Shown: in pieces, positions 46,175-55,845 of the stretch
How positions within the stretch are numbered: the stretch's first letter is position 1
How the letters are laid out: the number at the start of each line of letters is the position of its first letter
Origin: Virgifigura deserti
Lineage (GTDB): Bacteria > Pseudomonadota > Alphaproteobacteria > Dongiales > Dongiaceae
Assembly: GCA_003576685.1 (NCBI GenBank)
Contig: QOZR01000006.1
Span: forward strand, 245,202 to 309,201
Direction: 5' to 3'
Length of the DNA: 64,000 nucleotides
Notes under the pieces: model-generated
Seen by the model: the letters and a program-made list of their open reading frames with translations, nothing else
Told to the model about the DNA's origin: nothing
The model's database searches: none
Translations under genes and position numbers: made by a program

Positions 46175-47074
46175 TCATTGTGACAGTTCGATGCCGTGCT
46201 GGCGCGCCGCCGCCGTCAGCGTGTTCTGCAGCAGGCAGGCGATCGTCATCGGGCCGACGCCGCCTGGCACCGGCGTGATACCGGCGGCACGCTCCGCCGC
46301 CTCGTCGAAGGCGACGTCGCCGACCAGCCGTGCCTTGCCGTTCGCGCCCGGCACCCGGTTGATGCCGACGTCGATCACCGTGGCGCCGTCGCCGATCCAG
46401 TCGCCCCGAACCATCTCCGGCCGACCGACGGCGGCGACCAGGATATCGGCGCGCCGGCATTCTTCGGCCACGTCGCGCGTGCGCGAGTGCGCAATGGTGA
46501 CGGTGCAGTTCTCGTTCAGCAGCAGCAGGCCCATCGGCTTGCCGACAATGTTGGAGCGGCCGAGCACCACCGCATGCTTGCCCGACAGGTCGCCCAGCCG
46601 GTCCTTCAGCAGCATCAGGCAGCCAAGCGGCGTGCAGGGCACCATGCCCAGGCCCCCGGTCGCCAGCCGCCCGGCATTGACGATATGGAACCCGTCCACG
46701 TCCTTCTCCGGATCGATTGCGTTGATCACGGCCTGCGGGTCGATCTGCTTCGGCAACGGCAGCTGCACCAGGATGCCATGCACCGCCGGGTCCTTGTTCA
46801 GTCGATGCACGAGCTCGAGCAGATCGTACTGGCTCGTCTCCTTCGACAGCCGATGCTCGAAGGAGTTCATCCCCGCTTCCTCGGTCTGCTTGCCCTTGTT
46901 GCGGACATAGACCTGGCTTGCCGGGTCCTCGCCGACCAGCACCACGGCGAGGCCGGGCGTCAGCGCGTGCTGCTGCTTGAGCCGGGCGACCTGCTGGGCG
47001 ATGCGCTGGCGCAGGCTCTCCGCGAACCCTTTGCCGTCGATGATCTTGCTGTTGCTGCGTTTGCTTTCGGTCAT
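46175..47074 (-). CDS. folD: Methylenetetrahydrofolate dehydrogenase / cyclohydrolase
   Basis: 299-residue bifunctional enzyme interconverting 5,10-methylene- and 10-formyl-THF with NADP. Y-V-R-N-K-x-K carries the catalytic Lys; V-Q-L-P-L-P, the Rossmann motif [11 protein letters not shown] and P-G-G-V-G-P-M-T are all present. ATG 47074 fits the family N-terminus. Confidence 0.96.
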   Translation of the reverse strand: MTESKRSNSKIIDGKGFAESLRQRIAQQVARLKQQHALTPGLAVVLVGEDPASQVYVRNKGKQTEEAGMNSFEHRLSKETSQYDLLELVHRLNKDPAVHGILVQLPLPKQIDPQAVINAIDPEKDVDGFHIVNAGRLATGGLGMVPCTPLGCLMLLKDRLGDLSGKHAVVLGRSNIVGKPMGLLLLNENCTVTIAHSRTRDVAEECRRADILVAAVGRPEMVRGDWIGDGATVIDVGINRVPGANGKARLVGDVAFDEAAERAAGITPVPGGVGPMTIACLLQNTLTAAARQHGIELSQ

Positions 47075-47114
47075 GAGACGTCCCGATGTTTGACTTGGAA
47101 AATGAAGCTCGATC

Positions 47115-47489
47115 TCAGCGGCCGCCGCCGGCAGTCCAGTCCGCGAGCCAGCGCTCGAGCCGCTCGGCCAGCGCGCCGGGAGAGCCCGCGACATGCAGCA
47201 GCTTGCGCCTGTCCGCGGCTCCGGCGGCCACGGTAACGGCCGACTTCGCCACGCCCCATTCGCGGGCCAGCAGCTTGATCAGCGCCGCGTTCGCCTTGCC
47301 GTCCTCCGGCGCCGCGGTCACCGCGACCTTCAGCGCGACCCCGCCATCCGCCTCCGGTGCCAGCCCTTCGATCCGGTTCGCAGCCGCACGGGGCGCCACC
47401 TTGACCCGGATTCGGAGGCCGTCTGCGACGATCGCGACCGGGGCGGCGACATGCGGCTTCGCCCTGGATGAGTCATGCGGCTTCGCCAC
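47115..47489 (-). CDS. DUF167 (YggU-like) protein
   Basis: About 124 residues with the DUF167 core: [34 protein letters not shown], and a G-A-A-D-R-R-K-L segment. The start is uncertain: GTG 47489, just after the yggT stop, is proposed because no ATG is in frame. Function unknown; the yggT-DUF167 pairing is common. Confidence 0.8.
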   Translation of the reverse strand: MAKPHDSSRAKPHVAAPVAIVADGLRIRVKVAPRAAANRIEGLAPEADGGVALKVAVTAAPEDGKANAALIKLLAREWGVAKSAVTVAAGAADRRKLLHVAGSPGALAERLERWLADWTAGGGR

Positions 47490-47500
47490 AGCCGAAGCGC

Positions 47501-47782
47501 TCAAAAGTAGAAATACTCGATCAGCAGGTTCTGGACGAAGACCAAAAGCAGGATCAGCACGACGGGCGACAAGTCGATCCCGCCCAGACTCGGCAGCACG
47601 CGACGGATCGGCCGCAGCGCCGGTTCCGTGATGCGATACAGGAAATCGCCGACGGTATAGACGAAGCGGTTGTTCGTATTGATGACGTTGAACGCAACTA
47701 GCCAGCTTAGGATCGCTGAGGCGATCAGCAGCCAAATATATATGTTGATGACGGAATTGATCAGTTGCACAAGGGCTTGCAT
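47501..47782 (-). CDS. YggT family membrane protein
   Basis: 93-residue protein with two hydrophobic segments (about 8-28 and 69-88) linked by [17 protein letters not shown], the YggT signature. The family is widespread, tied to membrane/osmotic tolerance and cell-division-linked functions. ATG 47782 starts directly before the first span; an upstream ATG would add a non-conserved leader. Confidence 0.88.
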   Translation of the reverse strand: MQALVQLINSVINIYIWLLIASAILSWLVAFNVINTNNRFVYTVGDFLYRITEPALRPIRRVLPSLGGIDLSPVVLILLLVFVQNLLIEYFYF

Positions 47783-47859
47783 TGCCGACCGTTCGGTTGC
47801 CTGCTGAGGAACAGCGGGGAAACTAGCCTTCCGGGGCGCCGCGCGCAAGCTTGCGGCGC

Positions 47860-47888
47860 TTGACAGCGAGCCGCTTAATTTCCATAGT
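47860..47888 (+). promoter_or_regulatory. Sigma70-type promoter of tRNA-Ala
   Basis: TTGACA (47860-47865), a 17-base spacer, then CATAGT (47883-47888, 4/6 to TATAAT), ending 19 bases before the tRNA. A perfect -35 with ideal spacing. Confidence 0.65.
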
Positions 47889-47907
47889 CCGCCTCCCGAG
47901 ACCGGTC

Positions 47908-47983
47908 GGGGCCGTAGCTCAGATGGGAGAGCGCCTCGTTCGCAATGAGGAGGTCAGGGGTTCGATTCCCCTCGGCTCCACCA
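47908..47983 (+). tRNA. tRNA-Ala (anticodon CGC)
   Basis: 76 bases folding as a full cloverleaf. The acceptor GGGGCCG pairs with CGGCTCC and carries the G3-U70 wobble that identifies alanine tRNA. A D-arm GCTC/GAGC, anticodon loop TTCGCAA with CGC at positions 34-36 (reads GCG) and T-arm with TTCGATT follow; CCA is encoded. Confidence 0.95.
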
Positions 47984-48005
47984 ATTCCTTGGTCGGCCGA
48001 CTTCT

Positions 48006-49334
48006 TCAGGTCGCGCGCCGATCCGGATCCGGCGGCACGATCAGAACCTTGTCGATGCGCCGGCCGTCCATATCGACGACCTCGAAGCGCACGTCGCGCC
48101 AGGTGAAGGTGTCCGCCGGCTTGGGCACATGCCCCAAATGCGACAGAACGAAGCCGGCGAGGGTGTGAAAGTCCCGGTTTCCCTTCATTCCGCGGAGGCC
48201 GAGACGGTCGCCCAACTCGTCGATCGGCATCATCCCGTCGACGAGCCAAGAGCCGTCCTCGCGCGCCATGATGTCCAGCTCCTCATCCTCTCCGCGCTCC
48301 GGCAGGTCGCCCGCGACCGTCTCGAGAACGTCTGTCGCCGTCACGATTCCCTCGACGCTGCCATATTCATCGACCACGATTCCGATATGGCTGCCGGACT
48401 GCCTGAACAGTTCGATCAGGCGGATAATTGAGGTGCCGTCATGGACGATCATCGGCTTCTGCAGGCTCGCGGAGAGGTCGAGCGGCTGCCTAGCGAGCGC
48501 CCGATCGAGAATATCCTTCGTCTGCACGATTCCGATGATCTCGTCGAGCTCGCCGCGGCTCACCGGAAAGCGCGAGTGGCCGCTATCCAGAATCGTTCGC
48601 CGGATCTCGTCCGGATCGTCCTCGGCGTCGAGCCAGACCACGTCGGGGCGCGGCGTCATGATGGATCGCACGTTGCGGTCGGCGAGGCGCAGCACCCCCT
48701 CCAACATCTCCCGTTCGGCGGGATGGAAGACGCCGCTTCGCGTGCCCTCGGCGATCATCGACTTGACCTCCTCCTCGGTAACCGAGGCACGCTTGACCTG
48801 ATGGAGGCCGAAGAGGCGCAGCACCAGCTCCGTCGAAACGCCCAGGAACCAGACGATCGGCGCTCCGATCCGCGCCAGAAGGCTCATCGGCCGGGCGACG
48901 AATACCGCGACACGTTCGGGATTGGCCATGGCAAGCCGCTTCGGCACCAGTTCACCGGCGATCAGCGACAGATAGGTGATGCCGGCGACGACGAGCGCGA
49001 TCGACACCGCGTCGGCATAGCGCGTGAGAGCGGGAATCTGCCTCAGATAGTCCGCAAGATACGGTGCCAGGGTGGAGCCGCCGAAGGCGCCCGCGAAGAT
49101 ACCTACCAGGGTGATGCCGATTTGCACGGTGGACAGGAACTTGCTCGGGTCGTCATGCAGATTGAGGGCGGTGCGCGCCCCGCGATTGCCTGCTTCCGCC
49201 AACTGCTGAAGACGGACGCGGCGCGATGAAACCACAGCAAGTTCCGACATCGCGAAGAAGCCGTTCAGCAGAATCAGCAGGATGACGATCGAAAGTTCTA
49301 AGACGAACATCGCCGCTCGCGAAACGCTCCTCAT
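48006..49334 (-). CDS. CNNM/CorC-type membrane protein (DUF21, CBS pair, transporter-associated domain)
   Basis: 442-residue hemolysin-family protein. N-terminal DUF21 membrane domain (spans from about residue 10 to 160, F-F-A-M-S-E-L-A early), two CBS domains (about 215-335, G-I-V-Q-T-K-D-I-L and D-E-Y-G-S-V-E-G-I-V-T), and a C-terminal CorC_HlyC module with L-A-G-F-V-L. Linked to magnesium or other cation handling. ATG 49310 (M-F-V-L-E) is an alternative start. Confidence 0.88.
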   Translation of the reverse strand: MRSVSRAAMFVLELSIVILLILLNGFFAMSELAVVSSRRVRLQQLAEAGNRGARTALNLHDDPSKFLSTVQIGITLVGIFAGAFGGSTLAPYLADYLRQIPALTRYADAVSIALVVAGITYLSLIAGELVPKRLAMANPERVAVFVARPMSLLARIGAPIVWFLGVSTELVLRLFGLHQVKRASVTEEEVKSMIAEGTRSGVFHPAEREMLEGVLRLADRNVRSIMTPRPDVVWLDAEDDPDEIRRTILDSGHSRFPVSRGELDEIIGIVQTKDILDRALARQPLDLSASLQKPMIVHDGTSIIRLIELFRQSGSHIGIVVDEYGSVEGIVTATDVLETVAGDLPERGEDEELDIMAREDGSWLVDGMMPIDELGDRLGLRGMKGNRDFHTLAGFVLSHLGHVPKPADTFTWRDVRFEVVDMDGRRIDKVLIVPPDPDRRAT

Positions 49335-49352
49335 ACAGGCCCGGCGGGCCCT

Positions 49353-49380
49353 GATCAGTGAGCCCGGATCAGTGAGCCCA
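49353..49380. repeat. 14-bp tandem duplication
   Basis: GATCAGTGAGCCCG (49353-49366) is followed at once by GATCAGTGAGCCCA (49367-49380), upstream of the CorC-type gene. Likely slippage; no function seen. Confidence 0.55.
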
Positions 49381-49465
49381 GGTCGGCAGCCCCCGCACCC
49401 GATAATGGCGAGCGGCCCCGCCTCCTACAAGGAAGAGCTCGGCCTCTAGCGTTGCGGTCGGACCG

Positions 49466-49717
49466 CTATGCTGCCCGGCGGCGAATGAACCGATAGGCGA
49501 TCAGGATCAGGATGGCGCCGATGACCGCGCCGATGAAGCCAGCGGTTTCGCCCTCGCCATACCAGCCGACCGCCTGGCCGAGCCAAGTGGCAACGAAGGC
49601 GCCGGCGATGCCGAGCAGAATCGTGATGATGAAGCCTCCCGGATCTTTGCCCGGCATCAGAAACTTGGCGACGATTCCGGCCAAGAGCCCGATAATGATC
49701 GTCCAAATGATCCACAT
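49466..49717 (-). CDS. GlsB/YeaQ/YmgE family stress-response membrane protein
   Basis: 83-residue protein of three short glycine-rich spans: G-L-L-A-G-I-V-A-K-F-L-M-P-G near the start, G-I-A-G-A-F-V-A-T-W-L-G and G-A-V-I-G-A-I-L-I-L, ending in basic R-F-I-R-R-R. Transglycosylase-associated-type membrane protein, commonly induced under envelope or general stress. Stand-alone gene. Confidence 0.88.
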   Translation of the reverse strand: MWIIWTIIIGLLAGIVAKFLMPGKDPGGFIITILLGIAGAFVATWLGQAVGWYGEGETAGFIGAVIGAILILIAYRFIRRRAA

Positions 49718-49845
49718 GGCGCGTCCCTTTCTTCACTGTCGCTGTCGGAAACGTCCGGTTCTATGGGTGCGGGGGTGTCAAAGGACCATTAATACCTTAT
49801 TAAGACTTGTTTATAATCCTTAACCTTTGGTTGGGGAGATATTTC

Positions 49846-50262
49846 GTGCATCATCGAAATTCTACCGTCGTCCAATTTCCCGCCCGCCCGCCGGCCGCAT
49901 CCCGAGCGGCGGCTCCGTCACGGACTGAGAGATCGGCCGCCGAGACATCGGACTCCGTCCGCAGTGCCGCCAAGGCGGGCGCCGCGGCGGCCGAGGCCGT
50001 CGTCGACATCCTCGGCGCCTATGCCGATCGCGATGCGATGAGAGACGATATGGCTGCGTCCAAAGCGGCCAATCTGAGCGTTCTCTGGGGCGCGGTGCTG
50101 GGCGTCGCCAAATGCCACGGGCAGATCCCGGCGCTCGCCGCTCTCGAACAGGTCCTCGAGAGGCTTCATGAGGATCCCCATCGTCTCATCACCGAGCCGC
50201 AGCGCGAGGCGGCCGAGGGCAGCGCCACGCGTGCCGTCCAGGCGCTGCTCAAGCGAGGCTAG
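49846..50262 (+). CDS. Alanine-rich hypothetical protein
   Basis: 138-residue soluble protein with an Ala/Arg-rich helical N-terminal half and a central V-L-W-G-A-V-L-G-V-A-K-C-H-G segment; no family recognised. GTG 49846 is chosen because GGGGAG lies 7-8 bases upstream. A TATAAT hexamer at 49812-49817 in an AT-rich patch may be its -10, although no good -35 was found. Confidence 0.55.
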   Translation: MHHRNSTVVQFPARPPAASRAAAPSRTERSAAETSDSVRSAAKAGAAAAEAVVDILGAYADRDAMRDDMAASKAANLSVLWGAVLGVAKCHGQIPALAALEQVLERLHEDPHRLITEPQREAAEGSATRAVQALLKRG

Positions 50263-50315
50263 CCGCCGGCATCGCATCGCGGCGGTCTCCCGAGAGCCTT
50301 CTTCCCAGGGGGCCT

Positions 50316-52526
50316 TCAGTGCGTGACCAGGACATCGACTTGGCCACGCCGCCCGGAAACATTGACGGCGACCTCACCGGGTTGGCGAAGGAAGGTAAAG
50401 TCGACCGATGCGTCTCCGACCGTCGTCTTCAGCACTTGAACCTGCGCCAGGAAGGGTGGCAGGACCGGCCGGTCGACGCGGACCTGTCCCGCCGGTATGT
50501 CGAACGAGATGCCGAGGCAGGCGGCCAGCAGGCCTGCCACCGTCGTGCTGGCCCAGGCCTGGGGCGCACAGGCCACCGGATACAGCACCGGCCCCTCGGC
50601 GCCGCGCCGGTTGAACCCGCAGAACAGCTCGGGAAGCCGATGCGAGTCCATGAAGATCGCAGCGTCGAATAACCCCGTCAGAATCTTCAACACTTCCTGC
50701 TTGAGCCCGTATCGCGCCAGCCCGAGGGCGATCAGCGCATTGTCATGCGGCCAGATCGAGCCGTTGTGATAGGACATCGGGTTGTAACGGCTTTCCGACG
50801 CGGCCACCGTTCGGATGCCCCAGCTGGAGAGGAAGTCGGGCGTCGTCAGCGTCGCCGCCACCCGCGCCGCCCGCTCCTCCGAGGCGATTCCGCAGAACAG
50901 CGCATGACCGGCATTGGAGGCGCGCACGCGGCAGGACTGCTTGTCGGCGTCGAGGGCGAGCGCATAGCTGCCCAGCTCGTCGCACCAGAACACGCTCTCG
51001 AAACGGTCCCGCAGGCGGTCGGCCTGCATTTTCCAGGTTTGCGACTGCACCGTCTTGCCCAGTGCCGCCGCGAGGGTTGCCGCGGCCCGCTTGGCCGCGA
51101 AGACATAGGCCTGCACCTCGCAGATGGCGATCGGCGCTTTCGCCAGCCGTCCGTCGGCATGGAAAACCGAGTCGAACGAATCCTTCCAGCCCTGGTTCGC
51201 CAGGCCGTTCGGCGTGCGTTTGGCGTACTCGACGAAGCCGTCGCCATCGAGATCGCCGTAATCGTCGATCCATCGCAGCGCCGCCTCGATCTGGGGCCAG
51301 ACCCCGGCGATGAAATCCCGGTCGCCCGTCCGCTCGAAATAGGCGCCCGCCAGCATCACGAACAGCGGCGTCGAATCGACGCTGCCGTAATAGAGCCTGA
51401 ACGGCACCTCCCCGAGCATTGCCATCTCGCCGCGGCGGGTCTCGTGAAGGATCTTCCCGGGCTCGGCGTCCTGATCCGGATTGACCTCGGTCGCCTGGGT
51501 GGCGGCCAGGAACGCCAGCACGCCCCGCGCGATCGACGGATCAAGCCAGAGATACTGCAGCGCGGTGATGATGCCGTCGCGTCCGAAGGGACAGCTGAAC
51601 CAAGGGGTTCCGGCGAAGGGATAGGGCCCCTGCTCAGTGTCGCTGATCAGCATATAGAGATCGGCGGCCGATTGGTTCGTCCACTCGTTGAACAGCTCGT
51701 TCGAGCTGTAGATGTGGGCCGACATGGATCGGCGGGCGCGCCGCGCACGCCGCGCCTGTCGCCGGTAGAAGGAGAAATTTTGCTTCTTCGCGACGTCCGC
51801 AGTGCAGGAGGTGGTCACGAAGCAGGTGGTCGTCTCGCCCGGCGCGAGGGAGATGCGGAATGCCGCCGAAGTCGGCGATAGGTGGCTCGGCATCGGCTCG
51901 AACGTCAGGCGTGTCGAGCGAATGATGCCGTCCAGGCCGCGATAGGCGAGAACGGCCGAATCGCCGTCGATCTCCGTCCGCAGGCGCGTTCCCTTCTGAC
52001 GGCGCCGCTGGCCGCGAACCTCGAAAATGTCGGCGAAATCGGCATCGAACAGGACCTGCAGCAGCAGGTCGACGGGCTTGGCGTCGTAGTTGCGCAGCTT
52101 GACGCGCTCGTAGCAGACGCCGTCCAGCAGGAACAGTGAGCGAAGCAGGTGGATCTGGTCCCGCCCCAGTTGGGATTGACCCGGCAGGCCGAAATCCGGG
52201 TTGGTCGCATCCACGGACAGGATCGTGTCGTCACGCCCGACATTCGAGCTCAACAGCAGCGGCCGTGCGCTGCTGATCAGCATCTCGTAATGCGACAGAT
52301 GGCGCGTGTCCTGGTGGAAGAGGCCGGTCTCGCCGCTCTGCATCGACAGGATGTCGCCATGGGCGTTGAAGATGGCGAAGCTGTTCCCCTCCTTGAGGAC
52401 GCGCGGCTGCGCCTCCAGCTGCGCTGCCTCCATCCGCATATAGGCGCTGACGTCGGCGTACTCTTGCGTCGTCAGATCCGCTCTGCGACGTGCGTCATCG
52501 GATTCCATGTCCTTGCCCGGCGTCAT
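50316..52526 (-). CDS. Glycogen-debranching-like amylo-alpha-1,6-glucosidase
   Basis: 736-residue cytoplasmic protein. The N-terminal about 270 residues are a glycogen debranching enzyme N-terminal-type beta domain (G-L-F-H-Q-D-T-R-H-L-S-H-Y), and the rest is an (alpha/alpha)6 barrel of the GH63/GH133-like amylo-1,6-glucosidase group with W-F-S-C-P-F-G-R-D-G-I-I-T and N-P-M-S-Y-H-N-G-S-I-W-P-H-D-N. It starts 22 bases after the glycosyltransferase, forming an operon. Its physiological glucan is unknown. Confidence 0.87.
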   Translation of the reverse strand: MTPGKDMESDDARRRADLTTQEYADVSAYMRMEAAQLEAQPRVLKEGNSFAIFNAHGDILSMQSGETGLFHQDTRHLSHYEMLISSARPLLLSSNVGRDDTILSVDATNPDFGLPGQSQLGRDQIHLLRSLFLLDGVCYERVKLRNYDAKPVDLLLQVLFDADFADIFEVRGQRRRQKGTRLRTEIDGDSAVLAYRGLDGIIRSTRLTFEPMPSHLSPTSAAFRISLAPGETTTCFVTTSCTADVAKKQNFSFYRRQARRARRARRSMSAHIYSSNELFNEWTNQSAADLYMLISDTEQGPYPFAGTPWFSCPFGRDGIITALQYLWLDPSIARGVLAFLAATQATEVNPDQDAEPGKILHETRRGEMAMLGEVPFRLYYGSVDSTPLFVMLAGAYFERTGDRDFIAGVWPQIEAALRWIDDYGDLDGDGFVEYAKRTPNGLANQGWKDSFDSVFHADGRLAKAPIAICEVQAYVFAAKRAAATLAAALGKTVQSQTWKMQADRLRDRFESVFWCDELGSYALALDADKQSCRVRASNAGHALFCGIASEERAARVAATLTTPDFLSSWGIRTVAASESRYNPMSYHNGSIWPHDNALIALGLARYGLKQEVLKILTGLFDAAIFMDSHRLPELFCGFNRRGAEGPVLYPVACAPQAWASTTVAGLLAACLGISFDIPAGQVRVDRPVLPPFLAQVQVLKTTVGDASVDFTFLRQPGEVAVNVSGRRGQVDVLVTH

Positions 52527-52548
52527 CCCCGCGCATCGGCCTCCTAGA

Positions 52549-53595
52549 TCAGGCGATGCGCACCGGCGCCAGAGCAGGGTTCGCCAGGGATTCGTAGATC
52601 ATCAGATAATCCTCCGCCATCCGCTCGACCGAGAAACGTGCCTCGAAGGTGCTGCGGACGGCCCGCCGGTCGAGCCGACCAACCTGCTCGAACGCCATCA
52701 CCGCCTGGGCGCAATCCTCGACGACGAAGCCGGTTACCCCATCGTGGATGATCTCCGGAACGGAGCCACAGCGAAAGGCGATCACCGGCGTTCCACAGGC
52801 CATGGCTTCGATCATGGTGAGGCCGAAGGGCTCCGGCCAATCGATCGGGAAAAGAAGGGCATAGGCGCCGCCCAGGAAATCGCTCTTCTCGGTATCGCCG
52901 ATCTCCCCGATGAACTCCACCAGCGGGTCGTCGAACAGGGGCTTCACGACCGTGTCGAAATAATCCTGGTCGGCCCGGTCCACCTTCGCCGCAACCTTCA
53001 ACGGCACGCCCAGCGCGCGCGCGATCTTGACGGCCCGGTCGGGCCGCTTCTCAGGGGCGATGCGGCCGATGAAGGCAAGATATTTTCCGGGCTCCGGGTT
53101 GAAGCGGAACAGATCCTTCGGCAAGCCATGATAGACCGTGCTGCGCCAGTTCAGCCACAGAAGCGGCAGCCTCTGCCCGTTGGAGATCGACACGGCCGGC
53201 ATGTCGCGGAACTCGTGATAGAACGGCACCAGATCGGGCAGGTCCAACCGCCCATGCAGCGTCGTGACGGCGGGCGTCTTATGGCGGCGGAACGCGGCGC
53301 AATGCAGAAACTCGATGTGGAAATGGACGATGTCGAAATCGTCGGCTTCCTGGAGAAGCTTTTCGATCATCAGCGCATGGTGCGGCACGGGGTCGATGCA
53401 GGGTGAAAGCCGCAGACCGTTGTCGCACATCGGCCGCAAGCGGGCCGAGCTGCGTGAATCGGCGCTGGCGAACAACGTGACCTCGTGGCCCTGCCGGACA
53501 AGCTCCTCGGTCAAATAGGAAACCACTCGTTCCGTTCCGCCGTAAAGCTTCGGTGGAACGCTTTCGAACAACGGCGCTACCTGTGCGATTCGCAT
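52549..53595 (-). CDS. Glycosyltransferase family 4 protein
   Basis: 348-residue GT-B enzyme. The N-terminal acceptor domain has P-P-K-L-Y-G-G-T-E-R-V-V-S. The C-terminal nucleotide-sugar site has I-G-R-I-A-P-E-K-R-P-D and the E-x7-E motif P-F-G-L-T-M-I-E-A-M-A-C-G-T-P-V-I-A. It likely transfers a hexose from a nucleotide donor. First gene of the pair with the debranching-like enzyme. Confidence 0.88.
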   Translation of the reverse strand: MRIAQVAPLFESVPPKLYGGTERVVSYLTEELVRQGHEVTLFASADSRSSARLRPMCDNGLRLSPCIDPVPHHALMIEKLLQEADDFDIVHFHIEFLHCAAFRRHKTPAVTTLHGRLDLPDLVPFYHEFRDMPAVSISNGQRLPLLWLNWRSTVYHGLPKDLFRFNPEPGKYLAFIGRIAPEKRPDRAVKIARALGVPLKVAAKVDRADQDYFDTVVKPLFDDPLVEFIGEIGDTEKSDFLGGAYALLFPIDWPEPFGLTMIEAMACGTPVIAFRCGSVPEIIHDGVTGFVVEDCAQAVMAFEQVGRLDRRAVRSTFEARFSVERMAEDYLMIYESLANPALAPVRIA

Positions 53596-53784
53596 ACCTT
53601 GTGTACTCTCGAAAACGTCATCTGCGGGATGAGCGGCCGGATCTCAGCCTTGAATCGCACGGTTAACGGTTGTCGAGAGATAAGGTTCCAGCGTCCCCCG
53701 GGGCTTCCGAGGGAGGGGTCGGCGAAGCGGGAGGACGGGGCTGCGAAGAGGGCTTGATCGGGAAGATCGCCGTCGTCCTGGCGA

Positions 53785-54252
53785 TCAGGACGCTTGGTTG
53801 ACATGCTCCATGGCCGAGAGGCCGGCGGCCTTCTTGTCTTGCATCTGCTTGCCCATCTTTCGGGCGAGCGAGTCGTCGATCACCTCGCGGGCACGCTCGA
53901 AGAACTCCTCCTCCTCTTCCTCCATATGGTGCTCTACCACCTCGCGAAGGACGCCGAACTTCGCCGTCCATTCGTCATTGTCCTTGGGCATGACGTCGAG
54001 CTCTTCGAGGAGGGTGTCGACGATGTGATGCTCGTTCTTCGCTTCCAGTGCGTCGGCCCGGGTATCGTCTTCGGATTCCAGCCGCGAGTAGAACACCGCC
54101 TCCTCGACATGTTGGTGCATCATCAGCTCGTTCTTCAGGTCAGGGTACAGCTCGGCCCGCCGTTCGGCGGCCCTCTCGTCCGTTTCCGCCAGCTCCGCGA
54201 TCATGCGCCGCGCCTTGTCGTGGTCCTGCTTGATGACTTCGTAGATATCCAT
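53785..54252 (-). CDS. Hemerythrin-domain protein
   Basis: 155-residue four-helix bundle with di-iron-type ligands: Q-D-H-D near residue 11, Q-H-V-E-E-A-V-F-Y, H-H near 91-92 and E-H-H-M-E-E-E-E-E-E-F. Related to hemerythrin-like proteins involved in oxygen, iron or nitrosative stress sensing. GGGAG upstream supports ATG 54252. Stand-alone after the amino acid transporter terminator. Confidence 0.87.
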   Translation of the reverse strand: MDIYEVIKQDHDKARRMIAELAETDERAAERRAELYPDLKNELMMHQHVEEAVFYSRLESEDDTRADALEAKNEHHIVDTLLEELDVMPKDNDEWTAKFGVLREVVEHHMEEEEEEFFERAREVIDDSLARKMGKQMQDKKAAGLSAMEHVNQAS

Positions 54253-54278
54253 TCCGAGGCTCCCTCGACGACAACAAG

Positions 54279-54308
54279 AGGGCGTCCACGGGATGTCATG
54301 GACGCCCT
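54279..54308 (-). terminator. Terminator of the basic amino acid ABC operon
   Basis: AGGGCGTCCA (54279-54288) and its exact complement (54299-54308) form a stem with a 10-base loop; on the minus strand it is followed by CTTGTTGTC. It sits between the last permease stop and the hemerythrin start, in the right place to end the transporter mRNA. The U-tract is weak. Confidence 0.55.
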
Positions 54309-54379
54309 TTCGCACATCAGTGCAAGTCGATCCACTGGCACTAACAGCCCTTGGGGCCCGAAGTTCCCTGCTTTCCGGT

Positions 54380-55156
54380 CTAGCGCGGCGCCACCGTGGG
54401 GGCCACGACCGCCTTGGACCCGACGGCGGTCGCCGGGCGCTCGCGCAGATGGCCGCCGAGATGGAACTCGACCTTCCGGAACACCCACAGGATGCCGTAG
54501 GTGATCGTCAGATAGATGAGGCCGGCGGTGATATAGATTTCATAGACATGGAAGCTGCGCGCGACGATCACCCGGGCGACGCCGGTCAGGTCCATCAGCG
54601 TGATGATGCTGACCAGAGATGTCGCCTGAAACAGGAACACGACCTCGTTCCCATAGGCCGGCAAGGCTAGGCGGAAGGCCTTGGGCAGGATGATCCGGCG
54701 ATAAAGCAAGCCGCCGGACATGCCGACCGCCCGGGCGGCCTCGATCTCGCCATGCGGCACCGCCTGGATGCCGCCGCGCAGAATCTCGGCGGTATAGGCG
54801 GCGGTGTTGAGAGTCAGCGTCAGGACAGCGCAGAAATAGGCCTCGCGGAAATAGGTCCACAGGCCGATATCCTCGAGGAAATCGGAAAACTGACCGCTGC
54901 CATAATAGATCAGGAAGATCTGCACCAGCAGCGGCGTGCCGCGGAAATAGAAGATATAGCCATAGACCGGCCAGCGCAGCAGCGGGTTCGAAGACACCCG
55001 GGCGAGCGCCAGGGGAACCGCGAAGCAGAGCCCGAGAAGGACGCTGATGATTGTGATCTCGATGGTCAGGAGCGCGCCGCCGAGGAGTTGGGGAAAGCTC
55101 TCCCAAACGATCTGGAAGGTCCGGTAGATGCCGCTCAACAGGCCGTCGGGTTCCAT
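54380..55156 (-). CDS. Basic amino acid ABC transporter permease, HisM type
   Basis: 258-residue inner-membrane permease with about five spans; R-G-T-P-L-L-V-Q-I-F-L-I-Y and the EAA loop E-A-A-R-A-V-G-M-S-G-G-L-L-Y are clear. Its ATG shares one base with the preceding permease's stop. Last gene of the transporter operon. Confidence 0.9.
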   Translation of the reverse strand: MEPDGLLSGIYRTFQIVWESFPQLLGGALLTIEITIISVLLGLCFAVPLALARVSSNPLLRWPVYGYIFYFRGTPLLVQIFLIYYGSGQFSDFLEDIGLWTYFREAYFCAVLTLTLNTAAYTAEILRGGIQAVPHGEIEAARAVGMSGGLLYRRIILPKAFRLALPAYGNEVVFLFQATSLVSIITLMDLTGVARVIVARSFHVYEIYITAGLIYLTITYGILWVFRKVEFHLGGHLRERPATAVGSKAVVAPTVAPR

Positions 55157-55845
55157 CAGGCCCTCCGCACGCCGCGATTGGCCCAGGTTTCGGCCCGCTG
55201 CTGAATCAGCATCGAGACGATGGTGATGCCAAGATAAAGCAGCGAGGCGGCGAAGAAGAAGGTGAAGGGAAGCCTGACCGCGCGGGCGGCGACATCGGCG
55301 TTGCGCATCAGCTCTGGCAGCTGAATCACCGAGATCAGGGCGGTCGCCTTGATCAGCACCATCCAGACATTGCCGAGTCCCGGCAGGGCGAAGCGCCAGA
55401 CCTGCGGCAGGATGACGCGCCGGAAGGCCAGTGTCCGGCTCATGCCGATCGCCCGCGCCGCCTCGATCTGGCCGCTCGGAATCGCCAGGAAGGCACCGCG
55501 GAAGACCTCGGTCGTGAAGGCGCCGTAGATGAAGCCGAGCGTGATGAAGCCGGCGAGGAACGGATTGACGTCAATGATCACGTCATGGCCGAACCGCGCC
55601 GCGATGTTCTGGATCAGCGTCGGCGCCCCGTAATAGACGATCAGGATCAGAAGCAGTTCAGGGATGCCGCGAATGACCGTCGTATAGGTGCCGGCGAGCC
55701 CCTGGGCGATTTTCGATTTCGACAGCTTGCCCCAGGCGCCGATCAAGCCCAGAAGGAGGGCGACGGCCATGGAGCAGATGCCGACGAGGATAGTGATCTG
55801 GAGGCCGTCCCACAGCATCCATCCATATCCCCTGAGGTCCAGCAT
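55156..55845 (-). CDS. Basic amino acid ABC transporter permease, HisQ type
   Basis: 229-residue partner permease with R-G-I-P-E-L-L-L-I-L-I-V-Y and E-A-A-R-A-I-G-M-S-R-T-L-A-F. It lies downstream of the binding protein, separated by about 250 bases that hold a GC-rich hairpin. Confidence 0.9.
   Translation of the reverse strand: MLDLRGYGWMLWDGLQITILVGICSMAVALLLGLIGAWGKLSKSKIAQGLAGTYTTVIRGIPELLLILIVYYGAPTLIQNIAARFGHDVIIDVNPFLAGFITLGFIYGAFTTEVFRGAFLAIPSGQIEAARAIGMSRTLAFRRVILPQVWRFALPGLGNVWMVLIKATALISVIQLPELMRNADVAARAVRLPFTFFFAASLLYLGITIVSMLIQQRAETWANRGVRRA

Noticed and set aside
49789..49817. Complete sigma70 promoter before the alanine-rich protein
   Set aside because: TATAAT is present, but no acceptable -35 stands at 16-18 bases, so only the -10 is mentioned in the gene entry.
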